Below, in pieces: positions 34,091 to 42,685 of a stretch of DNA of 64,000 bases. The position numbers were made by a program, and so were the translations under genes. A model generated the notes under the pieces. The model saw nothing but the letters and a program-made list of their open reading frames with translations, was not told where the DNA came from and did not search any database. Location of the stretch: the NCBI GenBank assembly GCA_004799545.1, contig SSMU01000009.1, forward strand, positions 1 to 64,000. Direction: 5' to 3'. This DNA is from Phenylobacterium sp. (lineage in GTDB: Bacteria; Pseudomonadota; Alphaproteobacteria; Caulobacterales; Caulobacteraceae). The first letter of the stretch is position 1. Each line of letters begins with the position of its first letter.

Positions 34091-34167
34091 TGGTCGGGGC
34101 GGCAGGATTTGAACCTGCGACCCTCTGCTCCCAAAGCAGATGCGCTACCAGGCTGCGCTACGCCCCG
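34091..34167 (-). tRNA. tRNA-Pro (anticodon TGG)
   Basis: The minus strand gives a 77-base cloverleaf: acceptor CGGGGCG/CGCCCCG, anticodon stem TCTGC/GCAGA with loop TTTGGGA giving TGG, T-arm GCAGG/CCTGC with TTCAAAT, discriminator A and an encoded CCA. All stems are paired. Confidence 0.95.
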
Positions 34168-34283
34168 ATCGGACCGGAAGCCCTGCGATATAAGCGTTTT
34201 CGCGCCCGCGCAAACTTGCCGTGGAGTTGCACACAACCTCCGTGCCGTGGACAGGCCCGGAGCGGCCCCGCATCTCTCGGCCC

Positions 34284-34457
34284 ATGACGTTCCTGGCGCG
34301 ACGAGGCATTTCCGGCGGCCGGCTGCGCACCACGCAGTGGAAGAAGCGCGCCCGCGAGAAATTCTGGATCGAGCATCGCGAGACGGTCCACATGGTGCTG
34401 ATCGGCGGCGCGATCGTCGTCGCCGCCAGCTGCGTCGCCTTCGTGGCTCTGGGCTAG
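34284..34457 (+). CDS. small single-TM protein
   Basis: A 57-residue protein with a basic N-terminus (RRGISGGRLRTTQWKKRAREKFWIEHRETVH) and one C-terminal hydrophobic helix (MVLIGGAIVVAASCVAFVAL), a tail-anchored layout. ATG 34284 is preferred over the longer track start, which begins close to the tRNA. It overlaps the convergent thioesterase stop by four bases. No family is recognised; coding status rests on the typical small-protein layout and codon bias. Confidence 0.55.
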   Translation: MTFLARRGISGGRLRTTQWKKRAREKFWIEHRETVHMVLIGGAIVVAASCVAFVALG

Positions 34458-34876
34458 CGCGCCATCAGCTTGAACACGCCGGAGGCGCGGACCACGTCGT
34501 GGCCGCCGACGTAGGCGCGGCCCTCGGCGAAGGCCACCTCCTGCGTCGCGCGGGTCAGCCGGGCCTCGCCCATCACCCATTCGCCGGTCCGGGCCATGTG
34601 CAGGAAGTCGATGGACAGGTGGATGGTCACCGCCCGCCGCTGGGCGCTGCGCCAGACCGCGCCCGCCAGCACTCCGTCCATGAAGGCCGAGAGCATGCCG
34701 CCGTGCACCAGGCCCACGCCGTTGCAGTGGCGCGGCAGGGCGAAGAACGCCTGCTCAACGAGGCCGCCCTCAGACGGCGGCTTCGTGAAATAGGGGCCAT
34801 TGTGGGTGGAGAACAGCCCGCGGCCCTCGGCGAGGACGAACCCCTCCGGCGGCGCGGGCGCAGCCTCGCGCGTCAC
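34454..34876 (-). CDS. PaaI family thioesterase (hotdog fold)
   Basis: A 140-residue hotdog-fold acyl-CoA thioesterase-like protein. The core is NGVGLVHGGMLSAFMDGVLAGAVW, where the HGG and downstream Asp are the family's catalytic-region pattern, followed by TIHLSIDFLHMARTGEWVMGEARLTRATQEVAFAEGRAYVGG. It probably hydrolyses a CoA thioester in the cytoplasm; the substrate is unknown. ATG 34876 overlaps the stop of the upstream DUF192 gene (34873), indicating coupling of the two. The gene is convergent with the small TM protein. Confidence 0.9.
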   Translation of the reverse strand: MTREAAPAPPEGFVLAEGRGLFSTHNGPYFTKPPSEGGLVEQAFFALPRHCNGVGLVHGGMLSAFMDGVLAGAVWRSAQRRAVTIHLSIDFLHMARTGEWVMGEARLTRATQEVAFAEGRAYVGGHDVVRASGVFKLMAR

Positions 34877-35400
34877 CGACCGAAGATCCGCTGCTCCACC
34901 TTGTCGCCCGGCTGCAGGCCGAGCTCGGCGGCGCGGCCGGCGCGGATCTCAAGCACCGCGCGGATCGTCCCGCCAGCCGGGATCGGGCTCTCGTCCAGCG
35001 GCGCGGCGTTGCGGGCGATCGACAGGATGGTCCCGTCCGGCCGGATGTAGACGATGTCCAGGCCGATCAGGGTGTTGCGCATCCAGAAGCCGACGTTGTC
35101 GGTGGGGCCGCCGAAGTCGAACAGCATGCCGCGGTCGCCGGCCAGCGCCTTGCGGCACATCAGGCCGAACTCCTGCTGCATCGGGGTCATGGCCATCTCG
35201 ACCATGAACCGCGCCGCGCCCTTGGCGCCCACGATGGTCAGCGGCTGCAGCGGGGTGATCTCCGCCTGGCCGCGGCAGTTGGCCGGATCCTGCCTGGGCA
35301 GCTCGGCGTGGGCGGCGGGCGGTTGGGCGCAGGCGCCGAGCACAAGCGCCAGGGCCAGCGCGGCCAGGCCGCGCCGGGCGATCGGTAAGGAGGTTGGCAA
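34873..35400 (-). CDS. DUF192 domain lipoprotein or periplasmic protein
   Basis: A 175-residue exported protein. The N-terminus LALALVLGACAQPPAAHA contains both a lipobox-like LGAC and an AHA signal-peptidase I site, so either maturation is possible. The mature part is a DUF192 domain: ARFMVEMAMTPMQQEFGLMCRKALAGDRGMLFDFGGPTDNVGFWMRNTLIGLDIVYI, with a final VLEIRAGRAAELGLQPGDKVEQ. The function of DUF192 is unknown. It lies 20 bases downstream of the cold-shock gene on the same strand and overlaps the thioesterase gene, forming a probable three-gene unit. Confidence 0.9.
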   Translation of the reverse strand: MPTSLPIARRGLAALALALVLGACAQPPAAHAELPRQDPANCRGQAEITPLQPLTIVGAKGAARFMVEMAMTPMQQEFGLMCRKALAGDRGMLFDFGGPTDNVGFWMRNTLIGLDIVYIRPDGTILSIARNAAPLDESPIPAGGTIRAVLEIRAGRAAELGLQPGDKVEQRIFGR

Positions 35401-35420
35401 GCGAAACTCCGGGCTCGAAT

Positions 35421-36005
35421 CTAGTCCGGATCAGACGCCTCGATCTCGGCGACAACAAGACCCTTCGGGCCCTCGCCGAACCGCACGATGACGTCCTCGC
35501 CGGGCTGCAGGTCCTCCATCCCGGCGCGCCTGAGCGTCTCGATGTGGACGAAGATGTCGCCCGGCTCGTTGTCGCGCACCACGAAGCCGTAGCCCTTGGT
35601 GCGGTTGAACCACTTCACCTTGGCCCGTTCGCGGGGGCCGGTGGCCTGCAGGGGCTTGCGAGCCGGCCGGGCGGTGGCGAAGGAGGTGTTGTCGCGCGCC
35701 TCGCGCGGCCGGCGCTCGGCCGGTGGCGTGGCGGAGGTCTCGTCGAGGTCGAGCACCTCGGCCACCTGCCAGCCCTTCGGCCGGCGGACCACGTCGCAGG
35801 TGATCATCGAGCCCTCGAGCGCGTTCTCCCGCCCGCAGCTGCGCAGCGACGTCACATGCAACAGAACGTCTTTGAGATCGGTCTGGCCCGGGTCGTCGGG
35901 AACGACGAACCCATAGCCCTTGCCTGCGTCGAACCACTTGACGCGCCCGGTGATCCGCAGCGCAACAGCGGCTGCTTCCACCTGGTCAAATTCAAAACCC
36001 GCCAT
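35421..36005 (-). CDS. cold-shock protein with two CSD domains
   Basis: A 194-residue protein with two cold-shock domains joined by a disordered basic linker. Domain 1 (residues ~16-85) has [19 protein letters not shown] and domain 2 (~125-190) has [35 protein letters not shown]; the RNP1 (KGYGFV) and RNP2 (FVH/LLHV) motifs are recognisable in both. Two-domain Csp proteins are characteristic of Caulobacter-type alphaproteobacteria, where some are stationary-phase rather than cold induced. The protein binds single-stranded nucleic acid. ATG 36005 begins [10 protein letters not shown]. Confidence 0.94.
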   Translation of the reverse strand: MAGFEFDQVEAAAVALRITGRVKWFDAGKGYGFVVPDDPGQTDLKDVLLHVTSLRSCGRENALEGSMITCDVVRRPKGWQVAEVLDLDETSATPPAERRPREARDNTSFATARPARKPLQATGPRERAKVKWFNRTKGYGFVVRDNEPGDIFVHIETLRRAGMEDLQPGEDVIVRFGEGPKGLVVAEIEASDPD

Positions 36006-36130
36006 ATGCCCCTCGGCCCATCACACGGCCAAGAAGAACACTGTTCTCGTACGGGGCTTTTCGTCAATGATGAATTTCAGGCAAGCAACATCGCAGCGAA
36101 TCGCTGGATCGCCGCGGGTCCGGGTTCGCG

Positions 36131-36205
36131 TGGCAGTCCCTAGGGGAGTCGAACCCCTCTTTTCAGGTTGAAAACCTGACGTCCTAACCGATAGACGAAG
36201 GGACC
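36131..36205 (-). tRNA. tRNA-Glu (anticodon TTC)
   Basis: The minus strand forms a 75-base cloverleaf: acceptor GGTCCCT/AGGGACT, anticodon stem TCAGG/CCTGA with loop TTTTCAA giving TTC, T-arm AGGGG/CCCCT with TTCGACT, discriminator G and an encoded CCA. The first acceptor pair is a G-T wobble. Confidence 0.95.
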
Positions 36206-36292
36206 GCGGGACGCGAAGGGCGGCTCTATATCCGCCTTCCCCCAGGGGCGCAAGACGCGGCCGTTCAGCGACCTTGGGCCTGGCCCACGCAA

Positions 36293-36442
36293 GCCCTTCC
36301 CCTCGATGGGGAAGGGTTGGGATGGGGTGTGTACGCCGAGGCGAAGGCTGGCCCAACCGGCGCCTGCGCCATCAGCGCCCTTCACCCGATCCCTCGCGCA
36401 CACCCCAATCCCCGCCCTTTCCCCATCGAGGGGAAAGGGGGA
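36293..36442. repeat. long intergenic inverted repeat (hairpin element)
   Basis: Arm 1, CCCTTCCCCTCGATGGGGAAGGG followed by TTGGGATGGGGTGTG, faces arm 2, CACACCCCAATCCCCGCCC then TTTCCCCATCGAGGGGAAAG. This gives a ~40-bp outer stem with a smaller hairpin at each end. It fills most of the 278-base gap between tRNA-Glu and recJ; no gene is seen there. Confidence 0.8.
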
Positions 36443-36483
36443 GCGCTCACCACCGCGCCCGAAGCGAGAATGATTGGTCGGAC

Positions 36484-38316
36484 CTAGACTTGCCGCGGAT
36501 CGGCGACGTCCTCGATCTCCAGCTCGACGCCTTCGCGGCCCCGCCAGTCGTCGGGCTTGAGCCGGCCGACCACGTGGACGGCGCCGCCCTCCTGCAGCAG
36601 CCGGCGGCCGGTCTCGGTCTCGGCGACCCGCCAGGCCACCGCCTTCAGCCTGCCGCCCGAGCCGTCGGTCAGGGTGCAGCGCACGTGGCCGCCCTTCAGC
36701 GCCATGGGCCGCTCGACCCGCGCCGAGGCGGCGGCGAACACCGGCTCCGGATTGCCCGGGCCGAACGGGGCCAGCCGCTGGAAGTCGCTCCACAGCGCCC
36801 GGTCGCAGGCCCGGGTGGTCACCAGGGCGTCGATCTCCAGGGCGTCCTCGGCCGCCGCGACGTCCGCCTCGTCCTTCAGCCGCGCGCAGAGGAATTCGCG
36901 CAGCTCCGGGATGGTGTCGGGCCGCACCGAAAGCCCCGCGGCCATGGCGTGGCCGCCCCCGGCCAGCAGCAGGCCCGCGTCGTAGGCCGCCTGCACCGCC
37001 CGGCCGAGGTTGACCCCCGGCTGCGAGCGGCCGGAGCCCTTGCCGACATTGGCGGCGCGGTCGACGCCCACCACGATCACCGGCTTGCGATAGCGTTCGC
37101 GCAGGCGCCCGGCGACGATGCCGATGACCCCCGGATGCCAGTCGTCCTGGGAGACCAGCAGGCAGGCGGCGTCGGCCTGGTTGCTCTCGCGCTCGATGAC
37201 CCGGACGGCGGCCTCGACCACCTCCTTCTCCACCTCCTTGCGCGAGGCGTTGAGCGCGTCGAGCTCGGCGGCCAGCGACGCCGCCTCCTCCGGATCGTCG
37301 GTGGAGAGCAGGCGGGCGCCCAGGTCGGAGCGGCCGATCCTTCCCCCCGCGTTGATCCGCGGACCCAGGATAAAGCCCACATGGAAGACCGAGGCTGGGC
37401 CTTGGCTCTTGGCCACGTCCATCAGCGCCTTCAGCCCCGGATTGCGCCAGCCGGACATCACCTTCAGGCCCTGCGCCGCCAGCGCCCGGTTGAAGCCCGT
37501 CAGCTGGGTCACGTCGCAGATCGCGCCCATGGCGGCCAGGTCGAGCATGCTGCGGATGTCGGGCTCGGCCCGGTCGCCGAACAGGCCGCGCTTGCGCGCC
37601 TCGCGGTTCAGCGCCGCCAGCAGCACGAAGGTCACCCCCGCCGCCGCCAAATGCCCCTGCCCGGAGACGCAGTCCGGACGGTTGGGGTTCACCAGGGCCG
37701 CCACCTTGGGGATCTCGTCGCCGCGCATCAGGTGGTGGTCGATCACCACCACCTCCAGGCCGATCTCGCCGGCGCAGGCCAGGGCGTCGTGCGCCGCCGC
37801 CCCGCAATCGACGGTGATCACCAGTTCCGCGCCCTCAGCCTGCAGATGCCGGAAGGCGGCCGGCGACGGGCCATAGCCCTCGGTGATCCGGTCGGGGACA
37901 TAGATCGGCAACTCGTGGCCCATGGCCCGGAACCAGCGGACCAGCTGGGCCGCCGAGGACGCCCCGTCCACGTCATAGTCGGCGAACACCGCCATCGGCC
38001 GCCGCCGCTCCAGCGCATCCACCAGGATCTCCGCCGCGCGGTCCATGTCCTGGAAGCTGGAGGGATCGGGGAACTGGGTCTTCAGGCTGGGGCTGAGGTA
38101 GACCTCGCCTTGCCCGTCCGCGATCCCGCGGGCCGCCAGCGCCCGCGCCAACGGCTCCGAGAGTCCCAGCGCATGCTGATGCCGCCGCACCGTCTCCGCG
38201 TCGGCCGGCCGCTCCCGCCATAGCCGCCCGCTCAGCGAGCGCGTGACCCCGAGGTAGCCATCGATTGGTCCGCCGCCGTCCGGCAATCGCCGCTCCCCTG
38301 ATCCGCGCCGAGGCAC
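36484..38316 (-). CDS. recJ: single-stranded-DNA-specific exonuclease RecJ
   Basis: A 610-residue 5'-3' exonuclease for recombination and repair. The DHH-superfamily motifs are intact: motif I in VFADYDVDGASSAAQLVRWF, motif III DHH in VVVIDHHLM, the DLAAMGAICDV motif, and the DHHA1 GGGHAMAAGLSV near residue 470. The C-terminal OB-fold region has KAVAWRVAETETGRRL and VVGRLKPDDWRGREGVELEIEDV. The track start is GTG 38316; the family homology begins around GYLGVTRSL at residue ~20. It lies downstream of glpX on the same strand, separated by a repeat element. Confidence 0.95.
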   Translation of the reverse strand: MPRRGSGERRLPDGGGPIDGYLGVTRSLSGRLWRERPADAETVRRHQHALGLSEPLARALAARGIADGQGEVYLSPSLKTQFPDPSSFQDMDRAAEILVDALERRRPMAVFADYDVDGASSAAQLVRWFRAMGHELPIYVPDRITEGYGPSPAAFRHLQAEGAELVITVDCGAAAHDALACAGEIGLEVVVIDHHLMRGDEIPKVAALVNPNRPDCVSGQGHLAAAGVTFVLLAALNREARKRGLFGDRAEPDIRSMLDLAAMGAICDVTQLTGFNRALAAQGLKVMSGWRNPGLKALMDVAKSQGPASVFHVGFILGPRINAGGRIGRSDLGARLLSTDDPEEAASLAAELDALNASRKEVEKEVVEAAVRVIERESNQADAACLLVSQDDWHPGVIGIVAGRLRERYRKPVIVVGVDRAANVGKGSGRSQPGVNLGRAVQAAYDAGLLLAGGGHAMAAGLSVRPDTIPELREFLCARLKDEADVAAAEDALEIDALVTTRACDRALWSDFQRLAPFGPGNPEPVFAAASARVERPMALKGGHVRCTLTDGSGGRLKAVAWRVAETETGRRLLQEGGAVHVVGRLKPDDWRGREGVELEIEDVADPRQV

Positions 38317-38380
38317 TATCGCGCCGAGTCCGCGACCTCCGCCAGCGTGGCATGGCCGCCCCCTGCGTCAGATCCGGACG

Positions 38381-38531
38381 CCCCCTTTCCCTCCCCTCGA
38401 GGGGAGGGACGGACCGCGCAGCGGTCAGGGTAGGGACGTCACGACCGGGCGAAGACTCGGAGCTTGGCCCACACTTCCCTACCCGGCCGACGCTTTCGCG
38501 TCGTCCTCCCTCCCCTCGAGGGGAGGGAAAG
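38381..38531. repeat. long intergenic inverted repeat between glpX and recJ
   Basis: Arm 1, CTTTCCCTCCCCTCGAGGGGAGGGACGG, and arm 2, CGTCCTCCCTCCCCTCGAGGGGAGGGAAAG, are near-perfect inverses, each with its own internal palindrome. The intervening GCAGCGGTCAGGGTAGGGA and its partner TTCCCTACCCGGCCGACGC also pair. It abuts the glpX stop codon at 38532. Confidence 0.8.
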
Positions 38532-39485
38532 CTACACCGGCCGCTTCATCCGCACTTCGCGCACGGTCCGCGTGGCGGAGTTCATCACCAGCGTATGGGT
38601 GTGCACGAAGCCCGCCTCGATCTTCACCCCGTCCAGCAGCGCGCCCTTGGTCACCCCGGTGGCGGCGAAGATGGCGTCGGCGCGGACCATCTCGTGCAGG
38701 TCGTACTTCTTATCGAAGTCGGTGATCCCGACGCGGGCGGCGCGGGCCCGCTCGTCGGCGTTGCGGAACACCAGCCGCCCCTGGAACTGGCCGCCGACGC
38801 ACTTCAGCGCCGCGCAGGCCAAGACGCCCTCCGGCGCCCCGCCCTGGCCGACATACATGTCGACGCCGGTGGTCGGATCGGCGGTGTTGATCACGCCCGC
38901 CACGTCGCCGTCGGTGATCAGGTGCACGCGCGCGCCCACCTCGCGCAGGCTGGCGATGATTTCGGCGTGCCGCGGCCGATCCAGCACGCAGACCGTCACC
39001 GCTGAGGGCGCGACGCCCTTGGCCTTGGCCACCGCCCTGACGTTCTCGGCCGGGCTCTTGTCCAGGTCGATGACCCCCTTCGGCAGGCCGGGGCCGCAGG
39101 CGATCTTGTCCATGTAGGTGTCGGGCGCGTTGAGCAGGGTGCCCTTCGGCGCCCAGGCCATCACCGCCAGCGCATTGGCCATCGCCTTGGCGGTCAGCGT
39201 GGTGCCTTCCAGCGGGTCGAGGGCGATGTCGATCTTGTGCTTGCCGCCCTTGCCCACCTTCTCGCCGATGTAGAGCATCGGCGCCTCGTCGCGCTCGCCC
39301 TCGCCGATGACGATCTCGCCCTCGACGTCGAGGTCGTTGAGCGCGGTGCGCATGGCGTCGACGGCGGCCTGGTCGGCGGCCTTCTCGTCGCCGCGCCCGA
39401 CCAGCTCCCAGGCGGCCACGGCGGCGATCTCGGTCACCCGCACCGCGTCCAGCACCAGGCTGCGATCCAGAACTTCAGAACTCAT
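38532..39485 (-). CDS. glpX: class II fructose-1,6-bisphosphatase
   Basis: A 317-residue GlpX-type FBPase of gluconeogenesis; some members also act on sedoheptulose bisphosphate. Family segments are LVLDAVRVTEIAAVAAWELVGRGDEKAADQAA, the metal-binding GEGERDEAPMLYIGE, DPLEGTTLTAKAMANALAV and GVDMYVGQGGAPEGVLACAALKC. ATG 39485. It is positioned between hom and recJ on the same strand, a gene order also found in Caulobacter relatives. It ends immediately at a repeat element, with no conventional terminator. Confidence 0.95.
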   Translation of the reverse strand: MSSEVLDRSLVLDAVRVTEIAAVAAWELVGRGDEKAADQAAVDAMRTALNDLDVEGEIVIGEGERDEAPMLYIGEKVGKGGKHKIDIALDPLEGTTLTAKAMANALAVMAWAPKGTLLNAPDTYMDKIACGPGLPKGVIDLDKSPAENVRAVAKAKGVAPSAVTVCVLDRPRHAEIIASLREVGARVHLITDGDVAGVINTADPTTGVDMYVGQGGAPEGVLACAALKCVGGQFQGRLVFRNADERARAARVGITDFDKKYDLHEMVRADAIFAATGVTKGALLDGVKIEAGFVHTHTLVMNSATRTVREVRMKRPV

Positions 39486-39533
39486 ATCGACTGCGTCTCC
39501 TCGGGCGCCGGCGGCGCGGGCTGTGTTCGTCCC

Positions 39534-40832
39534 TCAGATGCGCGCAATGCGCAACAACCTTGGACGGTCGATCACCGCCGGCAGGCCCGCGATACGATCT
39601 ATGGCGGCCTTCAGCACCGATTCCGCGACAGCGTGGGTGGTCAGCACGATCGGCACCCCGTCGGCGTTTTCCACCGGCTTCTGCAGGAAGCTCTCGATGC
39701 TGACGCCCGCCTCGGCCAGGGTCTCGGACACCGCGGCGATCACGCCGGGCTCGTCCTTCACCAGGAAGCGCAGATAGGCGCGGCCGACGCTCTTCGACGG
39801 ATCGACGGGCGTGAACGGCGCCAGCGACTTGGCCGGGCCCTGGAACACCGGCCGCACAGCCCCGGTCATCACGTCGGCGATGTCGGCGGCCACCGCCGCG
39901 GCGGTCGGGCCGGCGCCCGCGCCCGGCCCCTGCAGGAAGATGCGGCCGATCCGCGTCCCCTCGATGAACAGGGCGTTGAGCGCCCCGCCGGCCTGGGCCA
40001 GCGGATGGTTCAGCGGCGCCAGCGACGGATGCACCCGCACCAGCACCCCGTCCGGCGAGCGGTCGGCGGAGGCCACCAGCTTGATCCGGTAGCCCAGGTC
40101 GCGGGCCAGGCGGATGTCCAAGAGGTCGATCGCCTCGATGCCCTCGATCTCGGCGGCGGCGAAATTGGGGGCGCAGCCGAACGCCAGGGCCGCCAGGATG
40201 GAGATCTTGTGCGCCGCGTCGAAGCCGCCCACGTCCATGGTCGGATCGGCCTCGGCGTAGCCCAGCCGCTGGGCCTCGGCCAGCACCTCGGCGAACGGCC
40301 GGCCGGTGGCCTCCATCTCGGTCAGGATATAGTTGCAGGTGCCGTTGAGGATGCCGGCCACCGACTTGATCTCGTCGCCGACCATGGCCTCGCGCAACAT
40401 CTTCACCGCCGGCGTGCCGCCCATCACCGCGGCCTCGAACAGCAGGGGCGCGCCGGTCTCTTCGGCGAGGGCCGCGAGTTCCGCGCCATGCTCGGCGATC
40501 AGCGCCTTGTTGGCGGTCACCACCGGCTTGCCAGCCTTCAGCGCCGCCTCGACCGCCGCCTTGGCCGGCCCGTCCGAGCCACCGATCAGCTCGACGAACA
40601 GGTCCACATCCGGGCTGTTCGCCAGCGCCACCGGATCGTCGAACCAGGGCAGCTTCGAGATATCGAACGGCCGCGGCCGCGACCGCGACCGCGCCGACAC
40701 GCCCGTCACGCCCACCTTCCCGCCGGCCGGGGCGAAGTCCGGCCGCTCGGCCAGGAAGCTCAGCAGCCCCGCCCCCACCGTCCCCAGCCCCGCGACGCCC
40801 ACGCGCCAGGTCTTTTGAGAATTGCCAGTCAT
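39534..40832 (-). CDS. hom: homoserine dehydrogenase
   Basis: A 432-residue NAD(P)-dependent enzyme that reduces aspartate semialdehyde to homoserine for threonine and methionine synthesis. The Rossmann motif is GVAGLGTVGAGLL; the catalytic-domain signature includes PLLFEAAVMGGTPAVKMLREAM, GILNGTCNYILTEME and EADPTMDVGGFDAAHKISILA. The C-terminal ~80 residues form an ACT domain (RFLVKDEPGVIAAVSETLAEAGVSIESFLQ) for allosteric control, typically by threonine. ATG 40832 overlaps the 3' end of the DUF559 gene, hinting at cotranscription with alaC. Confidence 0.96.
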   Translation of the reverse strand: MTGNSQKTWRVGVAGLGTVGAGLLSFLAERPDFAPAGGKVGVTGVSARSRSRPRPFDISKLPWFDDPVALANSPDVDLFVELIGGSDGPAKAAVEAALKAGKPVVTANKALIAEHGAELAALAEETGAPLLFEAAVMGGTPAVKMLREAMVGDEIKSVAGILNGTCNYILTEMEATGRPFAEVLAEAQRLGYAEADPTMDVGGFDAAHKISILAALAFGCAPNFAAAEIEGIEAIDLLDIRLARDLGYRIKLVASADRSPDGVLVRVHPSLAPLNHPLAQAGGALNALFIEGTRIGRIFLQGPGAGAGPTAAAVAADIADVMTGAVRPVFQGPAKSLAPFTPVDPSKSVGRAYLRFLVKDEPGVIAAVSETLAEAGVSIESFLQKPVENADGVPIVLTTHAVAESVLKAAIDRIAGLPAVIDRPRLLRIARI

Positions 40833-41344
40833 TCGCCAGTCTTCTCCCCTCCCCTCGATGGGGAGGGGTCAGGGGTGGGGTGTGGCCTCTGAGCGCCGGA
40901 AAGGCCCGCACGAGACGTCAGCGCCTCTCGCGCGCTTCGCCCCAAGGCTGTCGGCTCACCCCAACCCAACCCTTCCCCATCGAGGGGAAGGGCGAGATGG
41001 TGCTTCACCCGTTCGACCACGGCAGAGACGTCTGCTTCAACTTCCCGGTTCGTGAACCGGACCACCGTGTAGCCCTGGCTGCGAAGCCAGTCACTCCGCT
41101 CCCGATCGCGCAGCGCGACCTCGGCTAGGCGCTCATGCAGTTCGCCATCCACCTCGATGACCAGCCGCCGCGAATGACAGGCGAAGTCTGCGACGTAGGA
41201 GCCGATGGGCGCTTGGCGACGAATATGAGCGTCCAGCTTCCGGAGTTCGCGCCAGAGCGTCTGCTCGGCCGGCGTCATCGCGTTGCGCAGGCGCCTCGCG
41301 TGAGCGACAGAGCGCCTGGGATTGCCCTCCCGCTCGAACATCAT
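40829..41344 (-). CDS. DUF559 endonuclease-like domain protein with repeat-derived C-terminus
   Basis: A 171-residue protein with a DUF559 (Vsr/restriction-endonuclease-like) domain: RRLRNAMTPAEQTLWRELRKLDAHIRRQAPIGSYVADFACHSRRLVIEVDGELH and VVRFTNREVEADVSAVVERV. The Asp and the EVDGE segment match the presumed nuclease centre. The last ~53 residues, from LPLDGEGLGWGEP to PDPSPSRGGEKTGE, are encoded by the intergenic repeat at 40843-40996 and are not part of the fold. ATG 41344 overlaps the alaC stop (ATGA), and the stop overlaps the hom start by four bases. The biological role of DUF559 is unknown. Confidence 0.85.
   Translation of the reverse strand: MMFEREGNPRRSVAHARRLRNAMTPAEQTLWRELRKLDAHIRRQAPIGSYVADFACHSRRLVIEVDGELHERLAEVALRDRERSDWLRSQGYTVVRFTNREVEADVSAVVERVKHHLALPLDGEGLGWGEPTALGRSAREALTSRAGLSGAQRPHPTPDPSPSRGGEKTGE
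40843..40996. repeat. inverted-repeat element embedded in the 3' end of the DUF559 gene
   Basis: Arm 1, CTCCCCTCCCCTCGATGGGGAGGGG then GGGGTGGGGTG, faces arm 2, CACCCCAACCCAACCC then TTCCCCATCGAGGGGAAGGG. The layout is the same as 36293-36442. It forms the last third of the DUF559 reading frame and ends next to the hom start. Confidence 0.8.
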
Positions 41345-42561
41345 TGCGCCGCCAGGGTGTTGTGGGCGCGGCCGAGGATCTCGTCGGCGCCGGAGAGGAA
41401 TTTCTTCACGTTGCGCGCCGCCTGGCGGATGCGCTGCTCGTTCTCCACCAGGCCGATCCGCACATAGCCCTCGCCGTACTCGCCGAACGCGATGCCGGGC
41501 GCCACGGCGACGCCCGCTTCCTCGATCAACAGCTTGGAGAACAGCATCGAGCCCGCCTCGCGGTATTGCTCCGGCAGCGGCGCCCAGGCGAACATCGAGG
41601 CCGGCGGCGAGGGGATCTCCCACCCGGCCCGCGCCATGGCGTCCACCAGGGTGTCGCGGCGCTTGCGGTAGATGCCGCGGATCTCGGCCACGCAGTCCTG
41701 CGGCCCGTTCAGCGCCGCCGCCGCCGCCACCTGGATCGGGGTATAGGCGCCGTAGTCGAGGTAGGACTTCACCCTGGCCAGGGCCGCGCACATCCGCTCG
41801 TTGCCGACCACCATGCCGACCCGCCAGCCGGCCATGGCGTAGGTCTTGGAGAGCGAATTGACCTCCACGGCGATGTCGCGTGCGCCGTCGACCTGCAGGA
41901 TCGAGGGCGGCGGGTTGTCGTCGAAATAGATCTCCGAATAGGCGATGTCGGAGAGCACCAGCATCTCGTGCTTCTTGGCCAGCGCCACCACCTCCCGATA
42001 GAAGTCGAGGTCGACCCATTGGGCCGTCGGGTTGGACGGATAGCTGACGATCACCACGCTGGGCGGCGGCGCGGAGTGCTTCACCGCCCGGCTGATGCCG
42101 GCCAGGTATTCCTCCGGCGTGGGCGCGGGCACGTGGCGGATCACCCCGCCAGCCATGATGAAGCCGTAGGCGTGGATCGGATAGGCCGGGTTCGGGCAGA
42201 CGATCACGTCGCCGGGCGCGGTCAGCGCCTGGGCGAGGTTGGCGAACCCCTCCTTCGACCCCAGGGTGGCGATCACCTCGCGGTCCGGATCGAGCTTCAC
42301 GCCGAACCGGCGGTCGTAGTAGCCGGCCATGGCCTTCCTGAGGCCCGCGATGCCCTTGGAGGCGGAATAGCGGCCCGCCTTGGGATCGCGCGCCGTCTCG
42401 ACCAGCTTGTCGACGATGTGCTTCGGCGTCGGCATGTCGGGATTGCCCATGCCGAAGTCGATGATGTCGACGCCCTCGGCGCGCAGTCGGGCCTTGATAC
42501 GGTTGACCTCCTCGAAGACGTAGGGCGGGAGGCGTCGGATGCGGTGGAATTCGGGAGTCAT
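41341..42561 (-). CDS. alaC: alanine-type aminotransferase (AlaC-like, class I/II PLP)
   Basis: A 406-residue class I/II aminotransferase. The PLP lysine lies in EVNSLSKTYAMAGWRVGMVVG; other landmarks are IDFGMGNPDMPTPKHIVDKL, GSKEGFANLAQALTAPGDVIVCPNPAYPIH, SYPSNPTAQWVDLDFY and YVRIGLVENEQRIRQA. The sequence resembles AlaC, a glutamate-pyruvate transaminase, and related LL-diaminopimelate aminotransferases. ATG 42561 begins MTPEFHRIRRLPPYVF, the family N-terminus; the track extension to 42651 is discarded. The stop overlaps the DUF559 start. Substrate preference is assigned from overall resemblance only. Confidence 0.88.
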   Translation of the reverse strand: MTPEFHRIRRLPPYVFEEVNRIKARLRAEGVDIIDFGMGNPDMPTPKHIVDKLVETARDPKAGRYSASKGIAGLRKAMAGYYDRRFGVKLDPDREVIATLGSKEGFANLAQALTAPGDVIVCPNPAYPIHAYGFIMAGGVIRHVPAPTPEEYLAGISRAVKHSAPPPSVVIVSYPSNPTAQWVDLDFYREVVALAKKHEMLVLSDIAYSEIYFDDNPPPSILQVDGARDIAVEVNSLSKTYAMAGWRVGMVVGNERMCAALARVKSYLDYGAYTPIQVAAAAALNGPQDCVAEIRGIYRKRRDTLVDAMARAGWEIPSPPASMFAWAPLPEQYREAGSMLFSKLLIEEAGVAVAPGIAFGEYGEGYVRIGLVENEQRIRQAARNVKKFLSGADEILGRAHNTLAAQ

Positions 42562-42685
42562 TTGAAAGCTCTGGCGCCGCGGGATGCCCAGGTGCGGCTG
42601 GAGGGAGCTGAGACGTCGGGCATGGATAGTCTCCGGGCGGGAGCCAGCCAAGCCATGGTGCGAAAATTCAGCCTCCGCGGGCCCC

